Origin: Herbaspirillum sp. Sphag64
Lineage (GTDB): Bacteria > Pseudomonadota > Gammaproteobacteria > Burkholderiales > Burkholderiaceae_D
DNA length: 64,000 nt
Assembly (NCBI RefSeq): GCF_014192645.1
Contig: NZ_JACHYE010000001.1
Location: 502,350-566,349 of the forward strand
Reading direction: 5' to 3'
Below are positions 8,341 to 18,872 of this stretch, piece by piece (positions within the stretch are counted from its first letter, which is position 1; every line of letters begins with the position of its first letter). The position numbers were made by a program, and so were the translations under genes. The notes under the pieces are model-generated. The model did no database searches. It worked only from the letters and a program-made list of their open reading frames with translations, and was not told where the DNA came from.

Positions 8341-9990
8341 ATGAATTTCACCCGTTTCAGAAAAAGTCTGGTCACACGTCTGGTACTGTTTGGCATTACC
8401 GCCGTGGTTGTCAGTACCTTGGCACGCTATATTATTCTGCTCAATGTCATGCAGGAAGAACAGCGCACTGTGATGACCCAGCAGCAAATCATTATCGCCA
8501 ATCACCTGGCGATTGACATCAACCATCAGTTGATGGAGCGGCGACGCTACCTCGAACGCCTGGCAGCACAACTACCTGTTAGTCTGCTGAAAAATCCACC
8601 GCAATTGCAACTCTGGCTCAGAGAACGTCAGAACCTCTATCCGATTTTCTCCACTGGCCTGTTCGTCTCCGATGATAAAGACCGAATCATTGCCGATTCT
8701 CCTCAGTTAAAGGGGCGAACAGGAATGGACGTCTCTATCTACCCCGGATTGCGTCGCGTACGAGCTGGCATGGTCCTCATTGCGGATCCGATGATCAGTC
8801 CGGTGAGCGGTCAGCCATTCATTCCGATTCTGGCACCAGTACACGACAATAATGGCAAAATTGTAGCTGTCATTGGTGGCGGTACGATGATCAACAATGA
8901 TGGCTTCATTGATCGCATTCCACTGAGCGAGATTAGTGGCGACAGTGAAGTCGATGTGGTGGCGCCAGGGAAGAAACTGATCGTTTCTTCCAGCAATCCT
9001 GAACGCAACTTTCAGCCACTGCCAAAACGAGGCATTGACCCGGTACTGGATCAGGCCGTTGATGGCTTTCTAAGTAACGGTACGGCACGCAACGCCGAGG
9101 GCAAGGAAGAAATCAGGAGCATGGCATCGATCGCCAGTACTAACTGGTTCGTGTTGGTAACCCAGCCGGCATCGACCGATACTCAAACCCTGTCCAAGGT
9201 CAGAGAGGTCATCCTGCATGGTACGTTGGTACAGGCAGCAGTCATTTTTGCGTTTATCCTGACGTCAGTCATATGCTTCTTTCGCCCCCTGCAGCGCACG
9301 GCTGACCAGGCTGACAAAATGACCCGCGGCGAGTTGCCGCTGGCACCGCTTCCGGTTGTACAGGATGACGAAATCGGACATCTAACACTCGCCTTCAATC
9401 GCCTGCTAGCCCGACTCAAGCGCCATCAGGCCGAGCTGCAATACCAAGCCCATCATGACCAGCTCACAGGCCTGCCCAACCGGGTCATGCTGGCGCAGCG
9501 CATGCAGCTGGTGCTATCCGATGCACGTCGTGATCGTAGCGGTATTGCCTTGCTGTTTCTGGATCTGGATGGCTTCAAGCTGATCAACGATACCCACGGT
9601 CATCAGGTCGGTGACCTGGTTCTGCAGCAAATTTCACAGCGTCTGCTCAATGTCGCCCGCAAAAGTGACACCTTGGCACGGGTTGGCGGCGATGAGTTTG
9701 TCTTGCTCATTACCGATCTGGGCATAGCAATGCCGGTCGGCGCCCGTGTACTCGCTGAAAAATGTATCAATACCGTCGCACAACCGATTTTGATCAACCA
9801 TATCGAATGCCAGCTTGGCGTCTCTATTGGTATCGCACTCACTGACGGCAGTTGTGGTCCCGAACAGTTGCTGCAAGCTGCTGATCACGCCATGTACGAT
9901 GCCAAGAGCAAGGGCCGCAACGGCTATACAATCGCTCCGGCACTGGTATCGCAATACAAGATGCAGGATCAGGATCCGCAATCAGAATAA
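8341..9990 (+). CDS. membrane diguanylate cyclase (dCache-like sensor, HAMP, GGDEF)
   Basis: Makes cyclic di-GMP from GTP. Layout over 549 residues: membrane helix about 12-35, a periplasmic Cache-like sensor about 38-290, membrane helix about 293-314, a HAMP linker about 315-365, and a GGDEF domain from about 370. The active-site motif is an intact GGDEF at 449-453. An RKSD at 440-443, five residues before it, matches the RxxD allosteric I-site, so product inhibition is expected. No EAL domain is present. The gene begins 14 bp after the TAXI protein gene and is probably cotranscribed with it. The ribosome binding site is weak. Confidence 0.94.
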   Translation: MNFTRFRKSLVTRLVLFGITAVVVSTLARYIILLNVMQEEQRTVMTQQQIIIANHLAIDINHQLMERRRYLERLAAQLPVSLLKNPPQLQLWLRERQNLYPIFSTGLFVSDDKDRIIADSPQLKGRTGMDVSIYPGLRRVRAGMVLIADPMISPVSGQPFIPILAPVHDNNGKIVAVIGGGTMINNDGFIDRIPLSEISGDSEVDVVAPGKKLIVSSSNPERNFQPLPKRGIDPVLDQAVDGFLSNGTARNAEGKEEIRSMASIASTNWFVLVTQPASTDTQTLSKVREVILHGTLVQAAVIFAFILTSVICFFRPLQRTADQADKMTRGELPLAPLPVVQDDEIGHLTLAFNRLLARLKRHQAELQYQAHHDQLTGLPNRVMLAQRMQLVLSDARRDRSGIALLFLDLDGFKLINDTHGHQVGDLVLQQISQRLLNVARKSDTLARVGGDEFVLLITDLGIAMPVGARVLAEKCINTVAQPILINHIECQLGVSIGIALTDGSCGPEQLLQAADHAMYDAKSKGRNGYTIAPALVSQYKMQDQDPQSE

Positions 9991-10029
9991 GGAAATTCAA
10001 GCAACAACGGCTCAATCAGATCATTGCAT

Positions 10030-10953
10030 CTACCCCTCTGACGGATGAGCGCGTCGGAACTCAGTCGGGGTGCTGCCGGTATGGCGACGAAATAGCCGAC
10101 TGAAATAGGCCGGATCCTGAAAGCCCAGTTCATACGCGACGGTCGCCACGCTGGATGGCAAGAAGGTCAGTTGACGACAGGCTTCCAATATTAAGCGCTG
10201 CTGGATCATGTCAAACGCAGACTGGCCCGCCAGCCTCAGGCACAAGCGATTGAGCCGGCTGGGCGTGATATGCAGTTGCTCAGCATAGGCTCCGACCAAC
10301 CACTGTTGCTTGTAATATGTCTCGACTAGCGCACGAAAGCGGGTCAGCAATGCAAAATCATGGTGCCCCGAAACTGCCGCAGACCGATTGTCCGCCGCCA
10401 GTCGGGCCAGCAATAACAATACACTGCGTGCCAACCATTCGAGCATCAGCGTATGGCCATATAAAGGCCAGGCCAGCTCTTCGAGCAGATGGTGCAACAA
10501 ACCCTCAAGGCGCTGACGCAATGGTGGCGCCGGTCTAAGATCAAGCATCAGCGGCGCAACAAACAAACTGCTAAGCAACTCGCTGCGTAGTACTTCCTGA
10601 TGGTCGCTACCTAAGGAAAAAATCAGATTCTGGTCCACCGTAAGCACGTAGCCCTGCGCTTCCTCAGAGAAGTCAAATCCATGCTCGACCGCCGGATGCA
10701 ATGCAATGACGATCGGCCCATCGCATTCCCACAGCGCATCCTGCACCTGTGCACGCACATGACCAGCCAGTAAAAAAAGTACCTGAAACAGCCCCGGATG
10801 TTTATGTCGTGCAATATGCCAGTCATGCAGGCGACTACGGGTCTGGATCAGCTCGATATGGACAAACTCTGCCTTACCCAAGGGCTCAGACTCACCATAG
10901 AGCGAGAACTGGGGAACTTCAGCAGCGGGAACAGAGGATTTCTTTGCAGTCAT
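10030..10953 (-). CDS. pobR: AraC-family regulator, PobR type
   Basis: Transcription factor of 307 residues with an N-terminal cupin-like sensing half (conserved HIARHKHPGLFQV region, about residues 45-60) and a C-terminal AraC double helix-turn-helix (about 205-305; the second helix contains the diagnostic FQDPAYFSRLFRRHTG). It is divergent from pobA with 149 bp between the starts, the arrangement of AraC-type PobR activators that induce 4-hydroxybenzoate hydroxylase. Assignment as PobR rests on the family plus this context. The effector is inferred to be 4-hydroxybenzoate. Confidence 0.88.
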   Translation of the reverse strand: MTAKKSSVPAAEVPQFSLYGESEPLGKAEFVHIELIQTRSRLHDWHIARHKHPGLFQVLFLLAGHVRAQVQDALWECDGPIVIALHPAVEHGFDFSEEAQGYVLTVDQNLIFSLGSDHQEVLRSELLSSLFVAPLMLDLRPAPPLRQRLEGLLHHLLEELAWPLYGHTLMLEWLARSVLLLLARLAADNRSAAVSGHHDFALLTRFRALVETYYKQQWLVGAYAEQLHITPSRLNRLCLRLAGQSAFDMIQQRLILEACRQLTFLPSSVATVAYELGFQDPAYFSRLFRRHTGSTPTEFRRAHPSEG

Positions 10954-11099
10954 TGTGGATCGTTGATGGTGCCGACGAGAAGGGAGATGCCAAACATGGC
11001 GATGTAAAAATAGTACAAGACTTTGCCTGTTTCATCCATTCTTGAAGTACGGCAGCGCTCATACCATGACAACACATAAAAATCATTCACAGGAGATAG

Positions 11100-12269
<1,170 letters not shown>

Positions 12270-12390
12270 AACCGCCAACCAACGCTTACCAGCTTGCCAC
12301 CCGGCAGGATTGCCGAAAATCAATCACGTCGGGTGCAGTTTTCGCGACAAGCAAGGCCCCGTCTGCAACAAAATCCCCGCCCCTCTCTTG

Positions 12391-12396
12391 TATAAT
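12391..12396 (+). promoter_or_regulatory. consensus -10 hexamer upstream of prfB
   Basis: A perfect TATAAT lies 28 bases before the prfB ATG, which predicts a 5' leader of roughly 20 nt. No recognisable -35 box was found at 16-19 bp spacing, so this is a -10-only call. Confidence 0.45.
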
Positions 12397-12424
12397 GTGC
12401 GGTTTGATTGCAAAAGAAATAATC

Positions 12425-13529
12425 ATGGAAGCAGAACGCCTCAATTCCCTCCAATCCCTGTTGGACGACCTCGCGGTACGTGCAACAGAATTACGGAGGT
12501 ATCTTTGACTTCGATGTGAAGTCAGAGAAACTCGATCAAGTCAATGCCGAACTAGAAGACCCGGACGTCTGGAATGATCCCAAACGCGCCCAGGATCTCG
12601 GCAAGGAAAAGAAATCCCTGGAAAACATCGTCCATACGCTGATCAAGATTGACGGCGACCTAAACGACACACGCGACCTGTTCGCGATGGCGCGCGAAGA
12701 GAAGGACGAAGACACGCTCGAAGCCATTGAAGTCGACGCCGAGACGCTGAAGGGTCTGGTCGAGGGTATGGAGTTCCGTCGCATGTTCAATAATCCGATG
12801 GATCCCAACAACTGTTTCATCGATATCCAGGCTGGTGCCGGTGGTACCGAAGCACAGGACTGGGCCTCCATGCTGCTGCGCCAGTATCTGCGCTACTGCG
12901 AACGCAAGGGTTTCAAGGCTGAAATCCTTGAACAGTCAGACGGTGAAGTGGCCGGAATCAAAACCGCGACCATCAAGGTGGAAGGTGAATACGCCTACGG
13001 CTTCCTGCGCAGCGAAACCGGCGTGCATCGACTGGTACGCAAATCGCCATTCGACTCCGCCAATGGTCGCCATACCTCGTTCTCCAGTCTGTTCGTGTAC
13101 CCGGAAGTGGATGATTCGATCGATATCGAAGTCAACCCTGCCGATGTGCGTGTGGACACTTACCGCGCCTCCGGTGCCGGTGGTCAGCACATCAACAAGA
13201 CCGACTCGGCGGTACGTCTGACGCACGCTCCGACCGGTATCGTGGTGCAATGCCAGAACGACCGCAGCCAGCACCGTAACCGTGCCGAAGCCTGGGATAT
13301 GCTCAAGGCCAAGCTATTTGAACTGGAACTGCGCAAGCGCATGAGCGAACAGCAGAAACTGGAAGACTCCAAAACCGACGTCGGCTGGGGTCATCAGATT
13401 CGCTCCTATGTACTGGACCAGTCGCGGATCAAGGACTTGCGCACCAACTTTGAAATGGGCAATACCAAGGCGGTACTGGACGGCGATCTGGATGGTTTCA
13501 TTGCCGCCTCGCTGAAACAAGGCGTGTAA
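12425..13529 (+). CDS. prfB: peptide chain release factor 2, with programmed +1 frameshift
   Basis: RF2 recognises UGA and UAA and triggers peptidyl-tRNA hydrolysis. The reading frame opens at ATG 12425, runs 27 codons to an in-frame TGA at 12506-12508 and continues in the +1 frame from GAC at 12507. The shift site is CTT TGA C, preceded by a CGGAGG internal Shine-Dalgarno-like stretch, as in the classical RF2 autoregulatory frameshift. The spliced product is about 367 residues. The stop-codon-reading tripeptide SPF (in [11 protein letters not shown]) and the catalytic GAGGQHINK are present. Reading only the second frame would miss the true N-terminus [10 protein letters not shown]. lysS follows 148 bp downstream, as in E. 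coli. Confidence 0.97.
12497..12509 (+). promoter_or_regulatory. prfB programmed +1 frameshift site
   Basis: The sequence AGGTATCTTTGAC combines a slippery CTT codon, the poor UGA-C termination context and an SD-like element just upstream. When RF2 is scarce the ribosome slips +1 and completes RF2; when RF2 is abundant it terminates at codon 28. This is the established RF2 feedback loop, recognised directly in the sequence. Confidence 0.95.
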
Positions 13530-13563
13530 TTCGCGATAACAGGATTACACGATTGAGCACCGC

Positions 13564-13600
13564 ATGCCGGGCGACAGGAAACACGCCTGTCACCCGGCAT
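13564..13600 (+). repeat. strong intercistronic hairpin between prfB and lysS
   Basis: ATGCCGGGCGACAGG (13564-13578) and CCTGTCACCCGGCAT (13586-13600) pair over 15 positions with one mismatch and a 7-nt loop. No T-tract follows, so it is not a normal intrinsic terminator. It could be an mRNA stabiliser or processing site separating prfB and lysS levels. Confidence 0.7.
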
Positions 13601-13677
13601 AAACCAACACCGCGCCGGTCCATCCGCACACTCTCTGGACCGGCCAGCTGGCAACACTAACCGACAATTTCGACACC

Positions 13678-15219
13678 ATGACCACGCCAAACGACAACGC
13701 CACAGCGCAACCTGTAGATGAAAACGCCATCATTGCCGAGCGTCGCGCCAAGCTGAGCGCGATCCGCGCCCAAGGCGTTGCCTTCCCGAACGACTTCCGT
13801 CCAGCCAATAAGGCAGCCGAGCTGCATGCGCAATACGATGCGCTCGACAATGAAGCGCTCGAAGCCAATCCGATCAAGGTTTCTATCGCTGGTCGCATGA
13901 TGTTGAAGCGGGTCATGGGCAAGGCTTCCTTTGCTACCGTGCAGGATTCCTCCGGCGTTCATGCCGACGGCCGCATGCAGCTCTACATTACCAACGATGT
14001 CACCGGCGAAGCTGCCCATGCCGCTTTCAAGCACTACGATCTGGGTGACATCATCGGTGCCGAAGGCCAGCTGTTCAAGACGAAAACAGGTGAGCTGTCG
14101 GTCAAGGTGGAAGGCTTGCGCCTGATTACCAAGTCGTTGCGTCCGCTGCCCGACAAGTTCCATGGCCTGTCGGATCAGGAAACCAAGTACCGTCAACGCT
14201 ATGTTGATCTGATCATGAGTGAAGAGACACGTCGCACCTTCAAGGCGCGTACAGCAGCGATGTCATCGATTCGCCGCTTCATGGAAAAGAACGACTTCAT
14301 GGAAGTCGAAACACCGATGCTGCACACCATTCCCGGTGGTGCTGCCGCCAAACCATTCATTACCCATCACAACGCGCTGGACATGCAGATGTTCCTGCGT
14401 ATTGCCCCTGAGCTGTATCTGAAGCGACTGGTCGTTGGTGGCTTTGAACGGGTATTCGAAGTCAATCGCAACTTCCGCAATGAAGGTGTCTCGCCACGCC
14501 ACAATCCGGAATTCACGATGATGGAATTCTATGCCGCCTATGTGGATTATCAGTGGCTGATGAATTTCACCGAACAGGTTATCCGTCAGGCTGCCATTGA
14601 TGCCCATGGCACTGCGACACTGACCTATCAGGGCCGTGAACTGGATCTGTCGAAGCCCTTCCATCGACTGACCATCACCGGCGCCATCAAGAAGTACGCG
14701 CCTGAGTACACCGATGTGCAACTGCAGGACATCAGCTTCCTGCGCACCGAGCTCAAGAAGTTTGGCCTCAAGACCGATCAGGCACCACTGGCCAATGCCG
14801 GTCTGGGCGCATTGCAACTGGCGCTGTTCGAAGAAACGGCCGAATCCCAGCTGTGGGAGCCAACCTACATCATCGACTATCCGGTAGAAGTATCACCACT
14901 GGCGCGTGCCTCAGACACCGTGGCGGGCATTACCGAACGCTTTGAACTGTTCATTACCGGTCGTGAAATTGCCAACGGCTTCTCCGAACTCAACGATGCC
15001 GAAGATCAGGCCGCACGCTTTCAGGCACAGGTTGCTGCCAAAGATGCCGGTGATGAAGAAGCCATGTATTACGACGCCGACTATATCCGTGCGCTGGAAT
15101 ACGGCATGCCTCCCGCCGGTGGCTGCGGGATTGGCATTGACCGACTGATGATGCTCATCACCGATTCACCTAACATCCGTGACGTGATTCTGTTCCCGCA
15201 TCTGCGTCGCGAGGAATAA
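13678..15219 (+). CDS. lysS: lysyl-tRNA synthetase, class II
   Basis: Charges tRNA-Lys. The 513-residue protein has an N-terminal OB-fold anticodon-binding domain (about residues 55-160) and a class II catalytic core. Motif 2 is [20 protein letters not shown] near residue 265. Motif 3 ends in [13 protein letters not shown] near the C-terminus. There is no convincing Shine-Dalgarno sequence before the ATG; the preceding intergenic stretch contains the strong hairpin at 13564-13600. It is ordered after prfB as in enterobacteria, and an intrinsic terminator lies at 15317-15360. Confidence 0.98.
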   Translation: MTTPNDNATAQPVDENAIIAERRAKLSAIRAQGVAFPNDFRPANKAAELHAQYDALDNEALEANPIKVSIAGRMMLKRVMGKASFATVQDSSGVHADGRMQLYITNDVTGEAAHAAFKHYDLGDIIGAEGQLFKTKTGELSVKVEGLRLITKSLRPLPDKFHGLSDQETKYRQRYVDLIMSEETRRTFKARTAAMSSIRRFMEKNDFMEVETPMLHTIPGGAAAKPFITHHNALDMQMFLRIAPELYLKRLVVGGFERVFEVNRNFRNEGVSPRHNPEFTMMEFYAAYVDYQWLMNFTEQVIRQAAIDAHGTATLTYQGRELDLSKPFHRLTITGAIKKYAPEYTDVQLQDISFLRTELKKFGLKTDQAPLANAGLGALQLALFEETAESQLWEPTYIIDYPVEVSPLARASDTVAGITERFELFITGREIANGFSELNDAEDQAARFQAQVAAKDAGDEEAMYYDADYIRALEYGMPPAGGCGIGIDRLMMLITDSPNIRDVILFPHLRREE

Positions 15220-15266
15220 GCATTCAGTCAGGATGAAATAAGTATTAACAATGCAGCAACATGACG

Positions 15267-15301
15267 TTACCTGTACACGGCAATTGACGGGACGCAGGTA
15301 A
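15267..15301 (+). repeat. inverted repeat in the lysS 3' region
   Basis: TTACCTG (15267-15273) and CAGGTAA (15295-15301) form a 7-bp stem over a 21-nt loop, just upstream of the lysS terminator. It may be part of the 3' untranslated structure. Confidence 0.4.
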
Positions 15302-15316
15302 TGGCAGGCAGTATCT

Positions 15317-15360
15317 AAAGGCTGGAAAGTGCATAGCAGTGTGCCTTTCCAGCCTTTTTT
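15317..15360 (+). terminator. intrinsic terminator after lysS
   Basis: A 13-bp perfect stem, AAAGGCTGGAAAG (15317-15329) with CTTTCCAGCCTTT (15345-15357), runs into six consecutive T residues. It ends the prfB-lysS transcription unit. Confidence 0.9.
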
Positions 15361-15470
15361 GCTTTGTCATTACAAGTTTTTACAACTGACACACTATTCG
15401 CATTTTTTTGCAATAAAGGGCGTTCCATAATCCACTCCATCCTGTTCAATTCACTTAGCGGAGATCCAAT

Positions 15471-16100
15471 ATGGAAGCCACCATCACCCCAAAACGGATT
15501 CATCCACTCGTTGCCACGGCCGCCATTGCAGTGACGATGGTCAGCCTGGTCGGCGTTGCTGCGATCACCGGTCTGTTACCGACCTCCCATGGTGAAGTCA
15601 CTCCCGGCACACCCGTCACTGCAATGACGAATGCCAGCAATACAGCAGCCATCCCTGCCAGCCAAGGTGGCACTGCAGGCACCCCGATCAATGCTGCCAA
15701 CGCCAGTCAGGCTCAACCATTGTCAGTACCTCCGGGAGCGCAAGCTGCTGTAGGACATGCTGCCATCTGCATCAGTTGCGGCCAGGTTGAAGCTGTTCGT
15801 GCGATCCAGCACACACCCAAGGCTAGCGGTGTTGGCGTGGTTGCCGGTGCTATTCTCGGTGGGATTCTCGGACATCAGATCGGTCACGGCAATGGCAACA
15901 CAATGGCGACCGTCGCCGGTGCCGGTGCCGGCGGCTATGCTGGCAATGAAGTCGAAAAGCGCAGCCGCACCACCACGTCTTATGTGGTCGATGTACGGAT
16001 GGAGAATGGCAAGTTGCGCTCCTTCCCGCAATCGGCTGACAATTGGCAGGTCGGCGATCAGGTCCGGATTGAGCATGGTCATCTGATCAGTCGCGGTTAA
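15471..16100 (+). CDS. glycine-zipper 2TM-domain envelope protein
   Basis: A 209-residue protein with an N-terminal membrane anchor (about residues 13-36) and an Ala/Thr/Pro-rich linker. A glycine-zipper hairpin follows at about 120-160 (VVAGAILGGILGHQIGHG and the GAGAGGYAGNEVEKR segment), as in the SlyB/Rick-17kDa family. A C-terminal globular stretch, YVVDVRMENGKLRSF and the residues after it, is typical of that family. A CISCG cysteine pair lies just before the zipper. The ribosome binding site GCGGAGA precedes the ATG. It stands alone between two terminators. The molecular role is unknown; family members affect envelope integrity. Confidence 0.85.
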   Translation: MEATITPKRIHPLVATAAIAVTMVSLVGVAAITGLLPTSHGEVTPGTPVTAMTNASNTAAIPASQGGTAGTPINAANASQAQPLSVPPGAQAAVGHAAICISCGQVEAVRAIQHTPKASGVGVVAGAILGGILGHQIGHGNGNTMATVAGAGAGGYAGNEVEKRSRTTTSYVVDVRMENGKLRSFPQSADNWQVGDQVRIEHGHLISRG

Positions 16101-16178
16101 TACAAATATTTACATCACCACCAGAGGCCAGTTGAGCAAACTGGCGTAAGTTTCAGTTACGTTTTTCTGCACCAATAT

Positions 16179-16225
16179 AAAGCCAGCCGAACAATGCAAT
16201 TCCATGCAGAGCGGCTGGCTTTTTT
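16179..16225 (+). terminator. intrinsic terminator after the glycine-zipper gene
   Basis: AAAGCCAGCCG (16179-16189) pairs perfectly with CGGCTGGCTTT (16212-16222) and leads into a T-run ending at 16225. The loop contains a further TGCA/TGCA pair. The opposite strand has only a short T-run, so plus-strand termination is the main role. Confidence 0.88.
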
Positions 16226-16254
16226 GTGTAGTGGAGTTTTTCGAATCGGGATCG

Positions 16255-17046
16255 TCAGAACGCCTGGATATTTTTTTCCAGTATGGCCTTCAACTCACCG
16301 CTCTGTTGCATGCTGGTCAACTGTGCATCCAGTGCTGGAAGATATTTCAGACAAGGACTGGTGCGAGCGATCGCAATCAGATTATTAGACTCGGTGATGA
16401 ACGGATGCAATGCCACAAACTGGTCAAGTTGCCCACTATGCTTCAGATAGGCCATGCCGGTATAGTAGCCAGTGACGAGGTAGTCAATCCGGCGGAGCTC
16501 GATTTTCTTGAAATTCATATAGACCTTCTGCTCGACTTCCACCATCAGATTTTTGGTCATGAATTCATCAAACCCGCCACCAAACTGATTACCTTTAGCG
16601 ATACCACCGCGCTTGCCAATCAGGTCATCCCAGCCGCTATAACTGAAACTGTGGTCCCGCGCGACAAATACTGCAACCGGATTGGAAAACAAGGGGACCT
16701 TGCTGAAGACCAGATAACTGCGGCGCTCTGGCGTATCCTTGAGCGAGGCAATCATATCCAGCTCGCCGTTCTTGGCGCCATCAAGCACCCGCTGAAAAGG
16801 CCCCATATAACGCACCTCGTAAGGGACGTGGATCGCGGTCAGTGCGGCCATAGCGATTTCGATACTGGCACCAGTCAACTTCGTGCCGTCATACCAATGC
16901 AGAGGTCCGTAGTCAGAATCGGCAGAAATCACAACCTTGGAGCAAGTTCCAGGCACGTCGGCTGCCAAACAACAGCCGCAAATCGTAAAGCCCAAGCACG
17001 CCAGCCAACAATGCAAACTCAAGCCTCTACATACTCTCGTGCGCAT
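16255..17046 (-). CDS. periplasmic amino-acid-type ABC substrate-binding protein (SBP_bac_3)
   Basis: A 263-residue bacterial extracellular solute-binding protein, family 3. The signal peptide spans roughly residues 1-29, with a cysteine-containing hydrophobic core and a cleavage-like CLAADVP. The mature part has the usual start (VVISADSDYGPLHWYDG and SIEIAMAAL) and a two-lobed pattern. ATG 17046 is chosen because GGGGAGA lies at the proper distance and the signal peptide follows directly; an earlier in-frame start would add 26 unlikely residues. No permease or ATPase gene adjoins it, so it is an orphan binding protein and may serve a distant transporter or a sensory role. The ligand is unknown. 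Confidence 0.85.
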   Translation of the reverse strand: MRTRVCRGLSLHCWLACLGFTICGCCLAADVPGTCSKVVISADSDYGPLHWYDGTKLTGASIEIAMAALTAIHVPYEVRYMGPFQRVLDGAKNGELDMIASLKDTPERRSYLVFSKVPLFSNPVAVFVARDHSFSYSGWDDLIGKRGGIAKGNQFGGGFDEFMTKNLMVEVEQKVYMNFKKIELRRIDYLVTGYYTGMAYLKHSGQLDQFVALHPFITESNNLIAIARTSPCLKYLPALDAQLTSMQQSGELKAILEKNIQAF

Positions 17047-17160
17047 GCGGTCTCCCCAACTTTTCTTCACTATTCTGGTGCCATCATACAACGTAACTAG
17101 AGGTAATCCAGCAACGTCGATCACATGCTAAATTCTATTCCGCAATCACGTGGAGGGTGC

Positions 17161-17433
17161 ATGGAAGCAGCGGTAGCATTAATTGTTGATAAATTGGAAA
17201 CAGCGATGAAGGTGACGCAAGCCATGGTCCAGACGACGCGGCAGGCGGCGACAGAAGAGCTCAGATTATCAGGGCTCAAAGCGACCCTGAAGACACTAGC
17301 TGTTGAAGTGGAGGAAATGCAACAGATGCTGGGATTGAAGCCGGCGACAAGCAGCCGCCCCAGACAGGCACCACCGGCCAACAAGGGTGATGCCAGCCCG
17401 TATTACTGGGAAGATGATTTCAATGCAGGATAA
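17161..17433 (+). CDS. small helical protein of unknown function
   Basis: A 90-residue acidic/helical protein, mostly one long amphipathic helix (about residues 5-60, with heptad-like Leu/Val spacing) and a Pro-rich tail ending [16 protein letters not shown] lies immediately before ATG 17161, which supports this start over an in-frame ATG 36 bp upstream. Its last 31 bp overlap the end of the convergent triple-CheW gene. The spacing and the strong ribosome binding site suggest a real gene. I do not recognise the family. Confidence 0.65.
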   Translation: MEAAVALIVDKLETAMKVTQAMVQTTRQAATEELRLSGLKATLKTLAVEVEEMQQMLGLKPATSSRPRQAPPANKGDASPYYWEDDFNAG

Positions 17434-18872
17434 GCATCCAGGTTGAGTATTTGATAGTTACTACGGGTACCAGCCAATTTCGGCTGTAGCAGTTGCACTG
17501 GCCCTTCCTTATTGCGATGCAGCGTCAGAATGTCACAGGAATGGATTGGCAACAGTTGGCGCAACTCTCTCACCAGTAAGCCGAGCAAGCGCCCTTGCAC
17601 CGATACAATGACCACTTTGTCCGGTGGTTCCAAAGCAGTCGTGCCACCGCACAGCCCATACAAATCCCACAAGGCAATCGTGCCCTGCCGGTATCGCATA
17701 CGCGCCACCGGTGCACGCGCCGGGCTAGCCCCGGGCAACCACTCCACACCCTCATCCAGAAACGCCACCGCATCGATCACCGCCATAGGCACGGCCCAGG
17801 TTGGCCCAGCCTCCAGCACGATATAAGGCTGGTCCTGCACCGGTGCCGTCTTTTTGCCTTCGATCAGCGCCGGCAATAATGCAATACGTCTGCTACCGAG
17901 CGGATAGAGCGCCGTCAGATTGCTGACATCCGGCACCAGCGCCGGACCATGGTCTGGCAACTGCAACACACCGCGTACCGGCAGCGACGCCGAAAAACCG
18001 GCATCCACATGCGAACCCAACTGCGTCATATCGACTGCCTGCACCGCCTTGATAGCCGTGACCGGCAAGCCTATCCACAGGTCCTCATGTGCGAGCAGTG
18101 CCAGAAATGGATAAGGTGGTTGCACAGTGCAATGCAACAGAGCGGCACTATCAATGATGGGGATATCGCGTGCATGCAATTGCGCGTACCCCAACATGGA
18201 GACTTGCCCCGGCAGAGACTTCATTACCGGCATCGGCTCCACATCACGTATCGCATCCAGTGGAATGGCTAACGTCTGCTCACCCACCGCAACGATTGCC
18301 ATACTGACTCTGCGCACCACGTCGGCCGCAACATCCGCAGTGTCAGTGGCCGCAGTCGGGGATACCTGCTCAATTTCAGACCAAGCAGCGGATAAGCGCA
18401 TCAACGCCGCCACATCCAGTAATCCTACTGCCTGCTCGCGTGACTGTGGCGGTGACGCGGGTAATTTGACGACGGTATGAAACACGTCTTCCTCGGTATC
18501 GTTTTGGCAGATACGCTGAATCTGTTGCGGCGACACACTCACCAGACCATCAATCTTGCTCACCAGCACACCGACGCGACGTCCGTCTGCCTGCAACACC
18601 ATGACCAGCTCCTCGCCGCCACCATCTTCTGGTGCAGTGAGCTGCGGGGCCTTCGGGAACGGCAACCAGAGACGTAAATCGATTACTGCAACCGCTTCGT
18701 CGCGATAACAGATTGCGCCAGCGACCGCGCCATGACGTCTGGGCAAGGCAGACAAGCCATCGTCGCAATCGATGGCACCCAGCAGAGAAGCCGTCGGAAT
18801 CGCAAAAGCCAGCGTCTCCAGACGCACCAGCGCGATCAGTGTCGACGCGCCGTCATCGCGTCCTTGCGTCAT
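17403..18872 (-). CDS. triple CheW-domain chemotaxis adaptor
   Basis: A 489-residue soluble protein made almost entirely of CheW-like beta-rich repeats: about residues 8-155, 185-325 and 335-480, each with the alternating hydrophobic pattern of the family. Ordinary CheW is one domain of about 160 residues and links chemoreceptors to CheA. A three-domain version could bridge several receptors or kinases in an array. The start ATG overlaps the stop of the upstream BdlA-like receptor gene as ATGA (18869-18872), so the two are translationally coupled and probably act together. No cheA, cheR or cheB gene is in the window. Confidence 0.85.
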   Translation of the reverse strand: MTQGRDDGASTLIALVRLETLAFAIPTASLLGAIDCDDGLSALPRRHGAVAGAICYRDEAVAVIDLRLWLPFPKAPQLTAPEDGGGEELVMVLQADGRRVGVLVSKIDGLVSVSPQQIQRICQNDTEEDVFHTVVKLPASPPQSREQAVGLLDVAALMRLSAAWSEIEQVSPTAATDTADVAADVVRRVSMAIVAVGEQTLAIPLDAIRDVEPMPVMKSLPGQVSMLGYAQLHARDIPIIDSAALLHCTVQPPYPFLALLAHEDLWIGLPVTAIKAVQAVDMTQLGSHVDAGFSASLPVRGVLQLPDHGPALVPDVSNLTALYPLGSRRIALLPALIEGKKTAPVQDQPYIVLEAGPTWAVPMAVIDAVAFLDEGVEWLPGASPARAPVARMRYRQGTIALWDLYGLCGGTTALEPPDKVVIVSVQGRLLGLLVRELRQLLPIHSCDILTLHRNKEGPVQLLQPKLAGTRSNYQILNLDAYPALKSSSQ

